Shown piece after piece: positions 50,661-60,856 of a stretch of 64,000 nucleotides of DNA; within the stretch, counting starts at the first letter, position 1, and each line of letters opens with the position of its first letter. This DNA is from Nonomuraea pusilla (lineage in GTDB: Bacteria; Actinomycetota; Actinomycetes; Streptosporangiales; Streptosporangiaceae): assembly GCF_900109355.1 (NCBI RefSeq), contig NZ_FOBF01000002.1, positions 310,001 to 374,000 on the forward strand. The letters run 5' to 3'. Position numbers and translations under genes: made by a program. A model generated the notes under the pieces. That model ran no database searches and was not told the origin of the DNA. It saw only the letters and a program-made list of their open reading frames with translations.

Positions 50661-51992
50661 ATGAGCCAGGTGGGACAGACGACGGCGCGGGCGCTGCTGC
50701 GCAGGCTCGCCGTCGAACAGGCCGAGAACAGGGTGCCGTCGGTCACGGCCGCCATCGTGCGCGACGGGCGGCTGGCGTGGTTCGGCGGCCGGGGCCGCGT
50801 CGACGGCGCCCCGCCCACCGCCGCCACCCAGTACCGCCTGGGCTCCATCACCAAGAGCATCGTGGCCACGGTCGTCATGCGGCTGCGCGACGAGGGCGCG
50901 CTGCGCCTGGCCGACACCCTCGACGCGCACCTGCCCGGCACGCCGTTCGGGCACGTCACCGTCGCGCAGCTGCTGTCGCACACCTCCGGGATGACCGCCG
51001 AGCCGCCCACCGAGTGGTGGGAGCGCACGCCCGGCCTCAAGACGGGCGAGCTGCTGGACCGGGTGGGCCCGGGTGAGCTCAAGCACCGTCCCGGCCGCCG
51101 CTTCCACTACTCCAACCTCGGCTACGGCCTGCTCGGCGAGCTGGTCGCGCGCCTGCGCGGCAGGCCCTGGCTGGAGGCCGTGGAGGAGGAGGTGCTGCGG
51201 CCGCTCGGCATGAACGCCACCACCGCCCGCCCGCGCCCGCCGCACGCCACCGGCTACGCCGTGCACCCGTGGGCCGACGTGGTGCTGCCCGAGCCCGAGC
51301 ACGACGCGGTCGCGATGGGCCCGGCCGGTCAGCTGTGGTCCACGCCCCACGACCTGGCCCGCTGGGCGGCGTTCCTGGCCGGCGACACCGGCGACGTCCT
51401 GTGCCGCGACACGCTGGAGGAGATGCGCGAGCCCGCCGGGGTGGCCGACGGCGACTCCTGGACCTCCGGCTACGGGCTGGGCCTGCAGCTGGCCCGCGAG
51501 GGCGGTCGCCGGCTGTCCGGTCACACCGGTTCCATGCCGGGCTTCCTGGCCACCGTGTGGGCCGACCCGGCCGAGCGGCTGGGCGTGCTGTTCATGGCCA
51601 ACACCACCAGCGGCATGAGCGGCGGCCTGCTCACCGACCTGCTCGACATCCTCGACGAGCACGAGCCCCGCCTGCCCGAGGAGTGGGAGCCGGTCGCCGC
51701 CGATCCCGGCCTGCTCGCGCTGACCGGGCTGTGGTACTGGGGTCCCAAGGCGTACGCGCTGCGGGTGCTGCCGGGACGCTGCCTGTCGCTGACCCCGGTC
51801 GTGGGCGGCGGGCGCGCCTCGCGCTTCGTCCCGCAGGACGACGGCACCTGGCTGGGCCTCGACGGCTACTACGCCGGGGAGACGCTGCGCGCGGCGGACG
51901 ACCACCTCGACCTCAACACGTTCATCTTCACGCGCACGCCGTACGACCCGGCGGCGCCCGTCCCCGGCGGGGTCACCGGCTGGAAGGCCTGA
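50661..51992 (+). CDS. Serine hydrolase (class C beta-lactamase/D-aminopeptidase-like)
   Basis: 443 residues. SxxK nucleophile in GSITKSIV, YSN in FHYSNLGYG, and the third motif GHTGSMPG. The C-terminal extension (about 340-443) is a small beta domain. The family includes esterases, DD-peptidases and beta-lactamase-like proteins; no signal peptide is visible, so it is likely cytoplasmic. It ends 80 bases before the AfsR-like gene, same strand. Confidence 0.9.
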   Translation: MSQVGQTTARALLRRLAVEQAENRVPSVTAAIVRDGRLAWFGGRGRVDGAPPTAATQYRLGSITKSIVATVVMRLRDEGALRLADTLDAHLPGTPFGHVTVAQLLSHTSGMTAEPPTEWWERTPGLKTGELLDRVGPGELKHRPGRRFHYSNLGYGLLGELVARLRGRPWLEAVEEEVLRPLGMNATTARPRPPHATGYAVHPWADVVLPEPEHDAVAMGPAGQLWSTPHDLARWAAFLAGDTGDVLCRDTLEEMREPAGVADGDSWTSGYGLGLQLAREGGRRLSGHTGSMPGFLATVWADPAERLGVLFMANTTSGMSGGLLTDLLDILDEHEPRLPEEWEPVAADPGLLALTGLWYWGPKAYALRVLPGRCLSLTPVVGGGRASRFVPQDDGTWLGLDGYYAGETLRAADDHLDLNTFIFTRTPYDPAAPVPGGVTGWKA

Positions 51993-52072
51993 CCCCCGGC
52001 CGCCCGGCTCCGTCTCCGTCTCCGTCTCCGCCTCCGCGCGGTGCGGGGCCCGGCCGGTGGCAGCATGGTCGT

Positions 52073-55000
52073 GTGCGCGTGGCGATCCTGGGGCCGCTGG
52101 AGGTCGAGCCCGGCGCCGCCGTGGGCGGCGCGCGGCTGCGCACCCTCCTCGTACGCCTCGCCCTGGCCGCGGGCCGTGCCGTGACGGTGGAGGAGCTGGC
52201 CGCGTCCGTGTGGCCCGAGGGGCTGCCCGCCGATCCGGGCAACGCCCTGCAGACGTTGGTCTCGCGGCTGCGCAGGGCGCTGCCCGAGCCGGGCGCGCTG
52301 GTGTCGGTGCCGGGCGGCTACCGGCTGGAGGCCGACACCGACGCGGCCGAGTTCGACCGGCTCACCGCCCGCGCCCGCGGCGTGGACGACCCGGCCGGGC
52401 GGGCCGCGCTGCTGGCCGGCGCGCTGTCGCTGTGGCGGGGCGCGGCGCTGGGCGAGGTGGCGTCCGCGCCGTTCGCCACCGGGTACGCCGCCCGCCTGGA
52501 GGAGGCGCGGCTGGCCGCCGTCGAGGACCGCGCGGAGGCCGAGCTCGCCGTCCTGGCCGCCGGCTCCGGGACGTGGGAGGGCGGCGCCGGCCCGCGGGCC
52601 ACGCGCGCGCCGGGAGCGGCGCGGGCGGCGGGCGCGTCCGGCGCGCGGGAGGCCGTGCGGGAATCCGTGCGGGAATCCGTGCGGGAGGCCGGGGAGCTGG
52701 TGGGTGAGCTGGGCGAGCTGGCCGCCCGCCATCCCCTGCGCGAGCGCCTGCACGCCCTGCGCGTCAGAGCCCTGCTCGCCGCGGGCAGGCGGGCCGAGGC
52801 GCTGGCCGCCTACGAGGAGGTCCGCCGCCGGCTGGCCGGAGAGCTGGGCGCCAACCCGGGTCCCGCGCTGCGCGAGGCCCACCTGGCGGCGCTGCGCGCC
52901 GAACCGGCCCGCTCCCCCCGCACCAACCTGCGCGCCCCGCTGACCAGCTTCGTCGGCCGCGAGAGCGAGCTTCGCCTGGTACGGGCCAGACTCGCCGCGC
53001 ACCGCCTGGTCACCCTGGTCGGCCCCGGCGGGGCGGGCAAGACGCGGCTGGCCACCACGGTCGCCGCCGAGCTGCTGGCCGAGCACAGCGCGGTGTGGCT
53101 GGCCGAGCTGGCGTCCGTCACCGACCCGGCCGACGTGCCGCAGGCGGTGCTGGCGGCGCTGGGCGGCAGCCCGCTCATCGGCGGCCCCGCCGACACCCTC
53201 GGCAAGCTGGTGGAGGTGCTGTCGCCGGGCCGCGTCCTGCTCGTGCTCGACAACTGCGAGCATCTGGTCGAGGCCGCCGCGCGCCTGGCGGAGGAGCTGC
53301 TGGGCCGCTGCCCGCGGCTGCGCGTCCTGGCCACCGGCCGCGAGCCGCTGGGCGTCGCCGGGGAGGCGCTCGGCCCGGTGCCGCCGCTGCCGCCCGAGCC
53401 CGCGGTGCGGCTGCTGGCCGACCGGGCCGCCGCCGGACGTCCCGGCCTGGTGATCGAGCCGGACGTCGCCGCCGAGATCTGCCGCCGCCTGGACGGCCTG
53501 CCGCTGGCGATCGAGCTGGCCGCGGCCCGGCTGCGCGTACTGTCACCGCGGGAGCTGGCCGACCGGCTGGACGACCGGTTCCAGCTGCTGAACGCCGGCA
53601 GCCGCACCGCGCTGCCCCGCCACCAGACGCTGCAGGCGGTCGTGGCGTGGTCGTGGGACCTGCTGGAGGAGCCGGAACGCCGCCTGGCCGAACGCCTGGC
53701 GGTGTTCGCGGGCGGGTTCGACCTGGCGGGCGCCGAACACGTCGCCGGGTTCGACCTGGCCCCGGCCGCGCACCCCGGCGGCAGCCTCGGCCTGCTCGCC
53801 GCCCTGGTGGACAAGTCGCTCGTCCAGGCGGCCGAGCACGGCCGGTACCGGATGCTGGAGACCATCAGGGAGTACGCGCTGCGCCGCCTGGCGGCGCGCG
53901 GCGAGAGCGACGAGATCCTCGGCCGGCACGCCGCCCACTTCCTGGACCTCGCCGAGCGGGCCGAGCCGCACCTGCGCGGCCACGACCAGCTCGCCTGGAT
54001 CGCCCGGCTGGTGGCCGAGCACGACAACCTGCTCGCCGCCCTGCACCACGCGGTCGGCACCGGCGACGCCGGCACGGCGCTGCGCCTGGCCGCCGCCCTC
54101 GGCGTGTTCTGGACGATCCGCGGCACCCGCGCCGAGTCGACCGGCTGGATCAAGCTCGCCCTGGACGTGCCCGGCCCCGCGCCCAGCCAGGCCAGGCTCA
54201 TCGCCACCGCGACCTACCTCATCAACGGCGCGCTGGCCGGCGGCGACGCCGTGATGGCGTCCGCCGTCGAGGAGCTGAGGCAGGCGATCGACCCGCCCCC
54301 GCCCCCCACCGGCCACCCGGTGCTGGCGATGCTCCAGCCGGCGCTGGCGCTGTTCACCGACGACAGCGAGCTGGGGCTGAAGGTCATCGAACAGCGGCTG
54401 TCCCACCCCGACCCGTGGGCGCGCGGCATGCTGTACGCCGTCAGGGCCGCCATGAAGGAGAACGACGGCGACATGCGCGGCTCGCGCGCCGACCTGGGCG
54501 AGGCGTGCAGGGAGCTGCGCGCCTGCGGCGAGCGGTGGGGGCTGGCGCTGGCGCTGACGTCGCAGGCGGAGGCGCACGCCGTGTTCGGCGACTTCGACGC
54601 GGCGCTGGAGGCGATGCGTGAGGCCGTGACGCTGCTGCGGGAGCTGAACCCCGACGGCGACCTGAGGCACCAGCGGGTGTGGGAGGCGACCATCCTGGTG
54701 CGCAAGGGCGAGGTGGAGCGCGCCCGCGCCGAGCTGCTCGCCATGACGACCCCGGGCAGCGGGCGCGCGGAGCCCGGGCACGAGCTGTCGGGCCGCAACG
54801 TGGCGTTCGCCCACTGCGCGCTGGGCGACCTGGCGCGGCTGGAGGGCGACCTGGAGGCCGCCGCGCGCGAGTACGCCGCCGCGTCGGAGCACCTGGAGAC
54901 GTCGGATTCGACGGCGCCGCAGTTCCGCGCGCTCGTCCTGATCGGGCAGGCGCACCTGGCGACCGCGCTGGGCGACCCGGGCGCGGCCGGTGAGCGGATC

Positions 55001-55300
55001 AGGCGGGCGGCCCGGCTCGCCATGTCGGCCAGGGACATGCCGGTGCTGGCGCACGTCGCCGTGGCGCTGGCCGGGCTGCGGGCCGCGGTGGGCCGTCCCG
55101 GCCAGGCCGCGGCCGTGCTGGGGGCCGCCGAGCAGCTGCGCGGGGCGCCCGACGCCTCGAACCTGGACGTGGCCCGCCTGGCGGCGCTGCTGCGCGACCG
55201 GCTGGGCGGCGAGGCGTACGAGCGGGCGTACGAGCAGGGCCGCCGCCTGGACCGTGCCGCCGCCCTCGCCCTGGTGCTCACCGGCCCGCCGCAGGGCTGA
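52073..55300 (+). CDS. AfsR/SARP-like BTAD regulator with NB-ARC and TPR domains
   Basis: 1075 residues from a GTG at 52073. N-terminal OmpR-type DNA-binding domain (1-90), BTAD (90-285), NB-ARC-type ATPase (about 300-560; Walker A GPGGAGKTRLAT, VLDNCEHL, GLPLAIELAAARLRVLS) and about ten TPR repeats (600-1060). This is the large AfsR architecture, whose ATP hydrolysis and phosphorylation control antibiotic genes. Inside the BTAD a 30-residue insertion repeats VRES (GAREAVRESVRESVREAG), from tandem GTGCGGGAATCC copies. It is monocistronic. Confidence 0.92.
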   Translation: MRVAILGPLEVEPGAAVGGARLRTLLVRLALAAGRAVTVEELAASVWPEGLPADPGNALQTLVSRLRRALPEPGALVSVPGGYRLEADTDAAEFDRLTARARGVDDPAGRAALLAGALSLWRGAALGEVASAPFATGYAARLEEARLAAVEDRAEAELAVLAAGSGTWEGGAGPRATRAPGAARAAGASGAREAVRESVRESVREAGELVGELGELAARHPLRERLHALRVRALLAAGRRAEALAAYEEVRRRLAGELGANPGPALREAHLAALRAEPARSPRTNLRAPLTSFVGRESELRLVRARLAAHRLVTLVGPGGAGKTRLATTVAAELLAEHSAVWLAELASVTDPADVPQAVLAALGGSPLIGGPADTLGKLVEVLSPGRVLLVLDNCEHLVEAAARLAEELLGRCPRLRVLATGREPLGVAGEALGPVPPLPPEPAVRLLADRAAAGRPGLVIEPDVAAEICRRLDGLPLAIELAAARLRVLSPRELADRLDDRFQLLNAGSRTALPRHQTLQAVVAWSWDLLEEPERRLAERLAVFAGGFDLAGAEHVAGFDLAPAAHPGGSLGLLAALVDKSLVQAAEHGRYRMLETIREYALRRLAARGESDEILGRHAAHFLDLAERAEPHLRGHDQLAWIARLVAEHDNLLAALHHAVGTGDAGTALRLAAALGVFWTIRGTRAESTGWIKLALDVPGPAPSQARLIATATYLINGALAGGDAVMASAVEELRQAIDPPPPPTGHPVLAMLQPALALFTDDSELGLKVIEQRLSHPDPWARGMLYAVRAAMKENDGDMRGSRADLGEACRELRACGERWGLALALTSQAEAHAVFGDFDAALEAMREAVTLLRELNPDGDLRHQRVWEATILVRKGEVERARAELLAMTTPGSGRAEPGHELSGRNVAFAHCALGDLARLEGDLEAAAREYAAASEHLETSDSTAPQFRALVLIGQAHLATALGDPGAAGERIRRAARLAMSARDMPVLAHVAVALAGLRAAVGRPGQAAAVLGAAEQLRGAPDASNLDVARLAALLRDRLGGEAYERAYEQGRRLDRAAALALVLTGPPQG

Positions 55301-55440
55301 GCCGGGCGAAGGCCGCTCGAGCGCGGCGGCCCGCGGACGGGACTCTTGTCACACGGATGCGGGCCGAAGGTCCGCGGCGCGGCGCCGCCGCCGGGTGCCA
55401 CCATGGCGGCCGACCCGTTCACCGGCGATGAGGAGCATCG

Positions 55441-55857
55441 ATGTCCCGGCCGAGACGCGCCGACCTGCCCCTGGTGTACTCCTGCTCGGGCTGCTCCAGC
55501 GCCGCGCAGATGGCCAACGACCTGGCGTTGCGGCTCGACCGGGAGGGCCTGGCGGAGATGTCGTGCATCGCCGGGGTGGGCGGCGACGTGCCGTCGCTCG
55601 TGCGCGTGGCCACCTCGGGACGTCCCGTTCTCGCGCTCGACGGCTGCCCGCTGACCTGCGTGCTGTCCACGCTCGCGCGCCACGGCGTCGTCCCGGACGA
55701 GCACGTCACGCTGCACACGTACGGGGTGCGCAAGCGCAAGCACATCGGCTACGACGCCGAGGAGGCCGAGCGCGTGCTGGAGTCGGTGGCCGAGACGGCC
55801 AGGCGGCTCACCCGCCGCCCGGCTCCGGCTCCCGCGCCGCCCGCGGACGTACCGTGA
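55441..55857 (+). CDS. Putative zinc-binding DGC-domain protein
   Basis: 138 residues. Cys pairs CSGCSSAAQMAN, SCIAGVGG and the diagnostic DGCPLTCV place it in the DGC (DUF1847-like) family, proposed to bind zinc or a metal cluster. Function is unknown. Its 3' end overlaps the convergent FeoC-like gene by 50 bases; the co-location with ferrous-iron genes suggests a metal-related role. Confidence 0.8.
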   Translation: MSRPRRADLPLVYSCSGCSSAAQMANDLALRLDREGLAEMSCIAGVGGDVPSLVRVATSGRPVLALDGCPLTCVLSTLARHGVVPDEHVTLHTYGVRKRKHIGYDAEEAERVLESVAETARRLTRRPAPAPAPPADVP

Positions 55858-56101
55858 TGGCGGTGACCTGCGCCTGCCCGTCGCGGGCCGAGCAGCCGTC
55901 GGCGAGCGCGCAGCCGCCGCAGCCGCGCGGCGGGCAGCCGCCGAGCCGGTCCCGTGACAGCCGGCCGCGTTCGACCCAGTAGTCCACGATCGCCTCGGCC
56001 TCGTCCCGCGTGATCCCGGCCCGCCGGGCGATCTCGCCCAGGTGCGCGGTGCCGCGCGCGGCGACGATCTCGGCCAGGACCTGCCGCAGCGCCCCGTTCA
56101 C
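55808..56101 (-). CDS. feoC: FeoC-like Fe-S winged-helix protein
   Basis: 97 residues from a GTG at 56101 that overlaps the FeoB stop (GTGA). A small winged helix (LRQVLAEIVAARGTAHLGEIARRAGITRDEAEAIVDYWVERGRL) is followed by Cys-rich GGCPPRGCGGCALADGC, the likely oxygen-sensitive Fe-S site. FeoC stabilises FeoB or controls its turnover. It completes a feoABC operon. Convergent with the DGC gene (50-base overlap). Confidence 0.85.
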   Translation of the reverse strand: MNGALRQVLAEIVAARGTAHLGEIARRAGITRDEAEAIVDYWVERGRLSRDRLGGCPPRGCGGCALADGCSARDGQAQVTAITVRPRAAREPEPGGG

Positions 56102-58239
56102 AGGAAGATCCTGCCGACGCGGAAGACGGCCAGCGCCAGCAGCCAGGCCACCGACAGTTGCGTGACGAGGCCGATCAGGGTGAAGCGCGGCCCGATCTCC
56201 TGCCACTGCGCGGCCAGGGTCGCCATGCACGGCGTGTACGCGAGCAGGAACACCATGAACGCCAGGACGGCCGCGACGGGATGCCCGCCGGAGGTCGCCT
56301 CGAACGTGTCACGCAGGGCCGGCGCCAGCGTGCCCGGCCGCGAGGAGTCCTTGGGTTCCTGGCTGCCGTAGGTCTGCGCCATCGTGGCGACGACCGCCTC
56401 CTTGGCCACGAACCCCGTGCTCAGCGCCGCCACCGCGTGCCAGTCGCCGAAGCCGAGCGGCTCGAAGACGGGTGCGAGCGCGTCCGAGACGGCGCCGAGC
56501 GCGCTGTGCTCCACGGGCGCCTGCCCGAACTCCGCCTCGACCCCGACGGGGACGGCGGCGAGCAGCCACACCGCGGCGACCGTGCCGACGATGACCGTGC
56601 CCGCCGTGCGCAGGAACCCCGACAGCTTCTGCCAGGTGCGCACGGCCACGACCCGCGCCGACGGCATCCGGTACGGCGGGAGCTCCAGCAGCAGCGACTC
56701 CTGAGCCAGGTCGCGGAAGAGGGTGCGGCGCAGCACCAGCCCCATCGTGACGACCAGGGTGACCGACAGCAGGTACATGCCGAAGACCACGGTGCCGCCC
56801 GCGCGGCCGAAGAAGACCGTCGCGAGGAGCACGTACACGGTGAGGCGGGCGGTGCAGCTCACGTACGGCATGAGCAGACCGAGCAGCAGCCGCTGGCCGG
56901 GATGCCCGAGGATGCGGGTGGCCGACAGGGCGGGCACGTTGCAGCCGAACCCGACGATGATCGGCAGGAACGCCCGCCCCGGCAGGCCGACCAGGCGCAT
57001 CAGCCGGTCGGCGACGAACGCCGCCCGCGCCATGTACCCGGAGTCCTCCAGCAGCGTCAGCAGGACGAACATGACGAGCATCAGCGGGACGAAGGTCAGC
57101 AGCTGGCCCACGCCGCCGATGAGCCCGTCGACCGCCAGCCCGGTCAGCCACGGCGGCGCGCCGAGCGCGGCGAGCAGGTCGCGCGCCGAGCCGGACAGCG
57201 GGCCGTCGAACAGGCGGCCCAGCAGGTCCTGCACGGGTGCGACGAACGTGGTGGTGGCGGCGAACACCCCCCACATCGCCAGCAGGAACGCCGGCACGCC
57301 GAACAGGCGCGAGGTGAGCACCCGGTCCGCCCGGTCGCTCCAGGACGGCGCCGCTCCCCGACGTTCCGCCGACGCCGACAGCACCCGGTGCGCCCAGGCG
57401 TAGCGGCCCTCGGCCAGCAGGGCGGGCACGCCGCCGTACTCGTCGTCGGCGGCCCCGGACGCCAGCAGGAGCTCGCCCTGCCGCGCGGCCCGCTCGCGCA
57501 GCTCCTCCGGCACCCCGGGGACGTCCGCGCCGCCGCCGAGGAGGGCGGTGGCCAGCAGCCGGGGCGGCCACGGCGTCGCCGCGCAGGCGGGGAGCAGGGC
57601 GGCCACCGCCTGCTCGGCCTGCTCGCCGAGCGGCGGCGGCGACGGGACGACCGGGTCACGCAGCGCGTCGGCGACGGCGGCGGCCAGGTCGTCCACGCCC
57701 TCGCGCCGGCGCGGCACCACCGGCACCACCGGCACGCCGAGCTCGGCGGACAGCCGTCCAGGGTCGACGCGCAGCCCGCGGGACGCGGCGACGTCCGCCA
57801 TGGTCAGGGCGACGACCACGGGCAGTCCGGCCTCGAGGACCTGGGCGAGCAGGTACAGGTTGCGGGCGAGGTTGGCGGCGTCCACGACGGCCACGACCAG
57901 GCCGGGACGCCGCTCGGCCCCGCACAGCAGGTCCCTGGTCAGCTCCTCGTCGGGTGAGCGCGGTTCGAGGCTGTAGGTGCCCGGCAGGTCGATCAGGGTG
58001 ACGGCGGGACCGGGCGCCGCGTCCCAGGTCCCGCGCGCCACCCGGACGGTCTTGCCCGGCCAGTTGCCGACCGCCTGCCTGGCGCCGGTGAGCGCGTTGA
58101 ACAGCGTGGACTTGCCGACGTTGGGGTTGCCCACCAGGACGACGGTGGGCGCCCCCGCCACCTCGCGCCCCCTGCCCTCGTCGCAGCAGGGCGGAGTCAG
58201 CAGCCGGGCGGGAGCCGCCGCGGGCAGGCCGTCACGCAT
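56098..58239 (-). CDS. feoB: Ferrous iron transporter FeoB
   Basis: 713 residues. N-terminal G-protein (VLVGNPNVGKSTLFNALTG for G1, DLPGTYSLEPRS for G3, about 30-200), a helical GDI region, and a membrane part with two Gate modules (VFAATTTFVAPVQDLLG, IIVGFGCNVPALSATR, YVSCTARLTVYVLLAT). It takes up Fe(II) in a GTP-dependent manner. It overlaps FeoA by 8 bases upstream and FeoC by 4 downstream. The ATG at 58239 is supported by the coupled overlap. Confidence 0.95.
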   Translation of the reverse strand: MRDGLPAAAPARLLTPPCCDEGRGREVAGAPTVVLVGNPNVGKSTLFNALTGARQAVGNWPGKTVRVARGTWDAAPGPAVTLIDLPGTYSLEPRSPDEELTRDLLCGAERRPGLVVAVVDAANLARNLYLLAQVLEAGLPVVVALTMADVAASRGLRVDPGRLSAELGVPVVPVVPRRREGVDDLAAAVADALRDPVVPSPPPLGEQAEQAVAALLPACAATPWPPRLLATALLGGGADVPGVPEELRERAARQGELLLASGAADDEYGGVPALLAEGRYAWAHRVLSASAERRGAAPSWSDRADRVLTSRLFGVPAFLLAMWGVFAATTTFVAPVQDLLGRLFDGPLSGSARDLLAALGAPPWLTGLAVDGLIGGVGQLLTFVPLMLVMFVLLTLLEDSGYMARAAFVADRLMRLVGLPGRAFLPIIVGFGCNVPALSATRILGHPGQRLLLGLLMPYVSCTARLTVYVLLATVFFGRAGGTVVFGMYLLSVTLVVTMGLVLRRTLFRDLAQESLLLELPPYRMPSARVVAVRTWQKLSGFLRTAGTVIVGTVAAVWLLAAVPVGVEAEFGQAPVEHSALGAVSDALAPVFEPLGFGDWHAVAALSTGFVAKEAVVATMAQTYGSQEPKDSSRPGTLAPALRDTFEATSGGHPVAAVLAFMVFLLAYTPCMATLAAQWQEIGPRFTLIGLVTQLSVAWLLALAVFRVGRIFL

Positions 58240-58453
58240 CCGCGACCTCCAGGCCCGCGGCGGTGCCGTCGTCGATCGCGATGCGCGTGTCGCCGACCGC
58301 CAGCACGAAGCCGCCCGTCGCGCCCCTGCTCAGGACCCGTACCACGGTTCCGGGCAGCAGGCCGAGCTCCAGCAGCCGCGGCCGTTCCGGCCCGGCGAGC
58401 AGGCGCCCCAGGCGGACGGTGGCGGGTGGCGTCAGATGGCGGACGGTCCTCAT
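58232..58453 (-). CDS. feoA: FeoA, SH3-like partner of FeoB
   Basis: 73 residues: ERPRLLELGLLPGTVVRVLSRGATGGFVLAVGDTRIAID, the FeoA beta-barrel. Overlaps feoB by 8 bases, so it is translated with it. The promoter region 15 bases upstream carries an iron box. FeoA modulates FeoB GTPase and gating in the cytoplasm. Confidence 0.93.
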   Translation of the reverse strand: MRTVRHLTPPATVRLGRLLAGPERPRLLELGLLPGTVVRVLSRGATGGFVLAVGDTRIAIDDGTAAGLEVADA

Positions 58454-58467
58454 CGCGAACCCCTAGC

Positions 58468-58486
58468 TTAGGTAAGGCAAACCAAA
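58468..58486 (-). promoter_or_regulatory. Iron box (IdeR/DtxR operator) for feoABC
   Basis: TTAGGTAAGGCAAACCAAA agrees at 16 of 19 positions with the consensus TTAGGTTAGGCTAACCTAA. It lies 15 bases before feoA. Iron-loaded IdeR/DmdR would repress uptake when iron is ample. Confidence 0.85.
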
Positions 58487-58523
58487 ATCCGCCCTGATGA
58501 TAGGGGTGCGGGTGACCGCGGCT

Positions 58524-59510
<987 letters not shown>

Positions 59511-59540
59511 GGCAGGACTCCTTCGCGTGCGGTGGGGAGG

Positions 59541-59705
59541 GGGACTTCAGGGGCGGAACGGAGAGATCGGGATCAGGGCGGGCAGGACTTCAGGGGGTTC
59601 AGGCGGGGAGGACTTCAGCGCAGGCGGGCACGGTGCGCGGGGGCGGGCGGCACTTCAGCGGGCAGGGGCAGGCGGGACAGTGCGCTGGGCGGGCGCGACT
59701 TCAGC
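59541..59705. repeat. Spaced ACTTCAG repeats between cysK and cysE
   Basis: GACTTCAGGG/GACTTCAGCG occurs near 59543, 59587, 59611, 59652 and 59698, spaced 24-46 bases in GGGCGGGCAG-rich surroundings. The last two lie in or near the end of cysE. Repeat-mediated regulation or a protein array is possible. Confidence 0.6.
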
Positions 59706-60227
59706 GTCCCGGGCGGGCGGGATGATGACCGGGGTCGCGGGACGCACCCGGGCGCCGGGCGGCACATCGGTCAGCACCACGGCGTGCGCCCCGATCACGG
59801 CGTCGTCGCCGACGTGGACCCGGCCGAGCACCGACGCGCCGACGCCCACGACGACCCGGTCGCCGATGACGGGATGCCGGACGGCGCCCTTGGCGTCGGC
59901 GTGGAACCCGCGGCCGCCGAGCGTGACCCGGTGGTAGAGCGTGACGTCGTCGCCGACGACCGCGGTCTCCCCGATCACGACGCCGATGGCGTGGTCGATG
60001 AACAGCCGGCGCCCGATCCTGGCGCCCGGATGGATCTCCACGCCGGTCAGCAGGCGGGTGACCTGCGAGATCAGCCTCGGCAGGAAGGGGACGCCGCGCC
60101 TGTGCAGGCGGTGGGCCACCCGGTGGCTCCACACGGCCCACAGGCCGGGATACAGCACGGCCTCGACGCGGCGGGCGCCGCGCAGGGCGGGGTCGCGCCG
60201 GCAGGCGGCGCGGACGTCTTCGAGCAT
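59655..60227 (-). CDS. cysE: Serine O-acetyltransferase
   Basis: 190 residues from the ATG at 60227. Compact N-terminus (DVRAACRRDPALRG, VEAVLYPGLWAVWSHRVAHRLHR) and left-handed beta-helix (GVEIHPGARIGRRLFIDHAIGVVIGETAVVGDDVTLYHRVTLGG, with His in DHAIG). It makes O-acetylserine for cysK, which follows 144 bases later. The short form lacks the long N-terminal domain of E. coli CysE, as usual for actinomycetes. The start codon lies inside one arm of a 14-bp inverted repeat. Confidence 0.93.
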   Translation of the reverse strand: MLEDVRAACRRDPALRGARRVEAVLYPGLWAVWSHRVAHRLHRRGVPFLPRLISQVTRLLTGVEIHPGARIGRRLFIDHAIGVVIGETAVVGDDVTLYHRVTLGGRGFHADAKGAVRHPVIGDRVVVGVGASVLGRVHVGDDAVIGAHAVVLTDVPPGARVRPATPVIIPPARDAEVAPAQRTVPPAPAR

Positions 60228-60332
60228 GACGGGATTCCTCGGCAGGCGACGTGTCGGCGGCGGAACGCGGGAGCGTGCGTCCAACCGCGACAGGACTCAT
60301 CGAAACCGCGCCTGACGTGGAATCCCGTCATG
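60225..60332 (-). promoter_or_regulatory. Leader with 14-bp perfect inverted repeat embracing the cysE start
   Basis: CATGACGGGATTCC (60225-60238) and GGAATCCCGTCATG (60319-60332) are exact complements 80 bases apart. On the minus strand the near arm contains the cysE ATG, and the far arm an ATG that opens a small frame (MTGFHVRRGFDESC). The stem could hide the start codon and ribosome site. Confidence 0.55.
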
Positions 60333-60799
60333 GGCATCGCGAACAGCCGGCCGGCCAGGCGGCGGGGCGGCAAAGACGCGATGGGCATGCCGCAGACGCT
60401 AGGACGCCGACGCCTCCCGCGGCCAGCGCCGCACGTCCCCCGAACCCATGACCTTCGCCTCTTGCGCCCACCCGGCACCCGGCGATGACACCGGGGTCGA
60501 GGAACCTGGGAACAGCCGGTGGCGGTGAGAATGATCTCGGGCGAAGGGACGACGTCTACGCCGAGGCCAATCCCCACACCGGGCACCGGTGATCGGACCG
60601 CGTCTCCTCCTCCGCTGCCGGTTGGGGGCGGTCCGGCATGGACGCCGTAGGAGGCCTGGCAGGATTTCAGTGATCGCTTCCAGGCCGGAACCGCTGATGT
60701 CGGTGACGCCGGTGACCGGCCGCGCCGCTCGGTCAGCGTCTGGACGCCGCCTTCGAGAGCCGACAGTACAGAGGCGGGTGTGTGGCGGAGCGGATCAGC
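60333..60799. other. Stretch without a supportable gene
   Basis: Beyond the cysE leader no frame shows family features. It presumably contains the cysE promoter (minus strand). Confidence 0.45.
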
Positions 60800-60811
60800 T
60801 GTTCATGAACA
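60800..60811. promoter_or_regulatory. TetR operator candidate
   Basis: TGTTCATGAACA is a perfect 12-bp palindrome 46 bases before the TetR start at 60857. The same TGTTCA/TGAACA half-sites recur before the ABC exporter genes. Confidence 0.55.
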
Positions 60812-60856
60812 TGGCGTATGGTGCTGAATACAGTGTTCCGAATCCTGGAGGCCTCG

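Noticed and set aside
46739..51076. Plus-strand frame of about 1,445 codons opposite recD2 and the methyltransferase
   Set aside because: Spans several real genes on the other strand and lacks any family motif.
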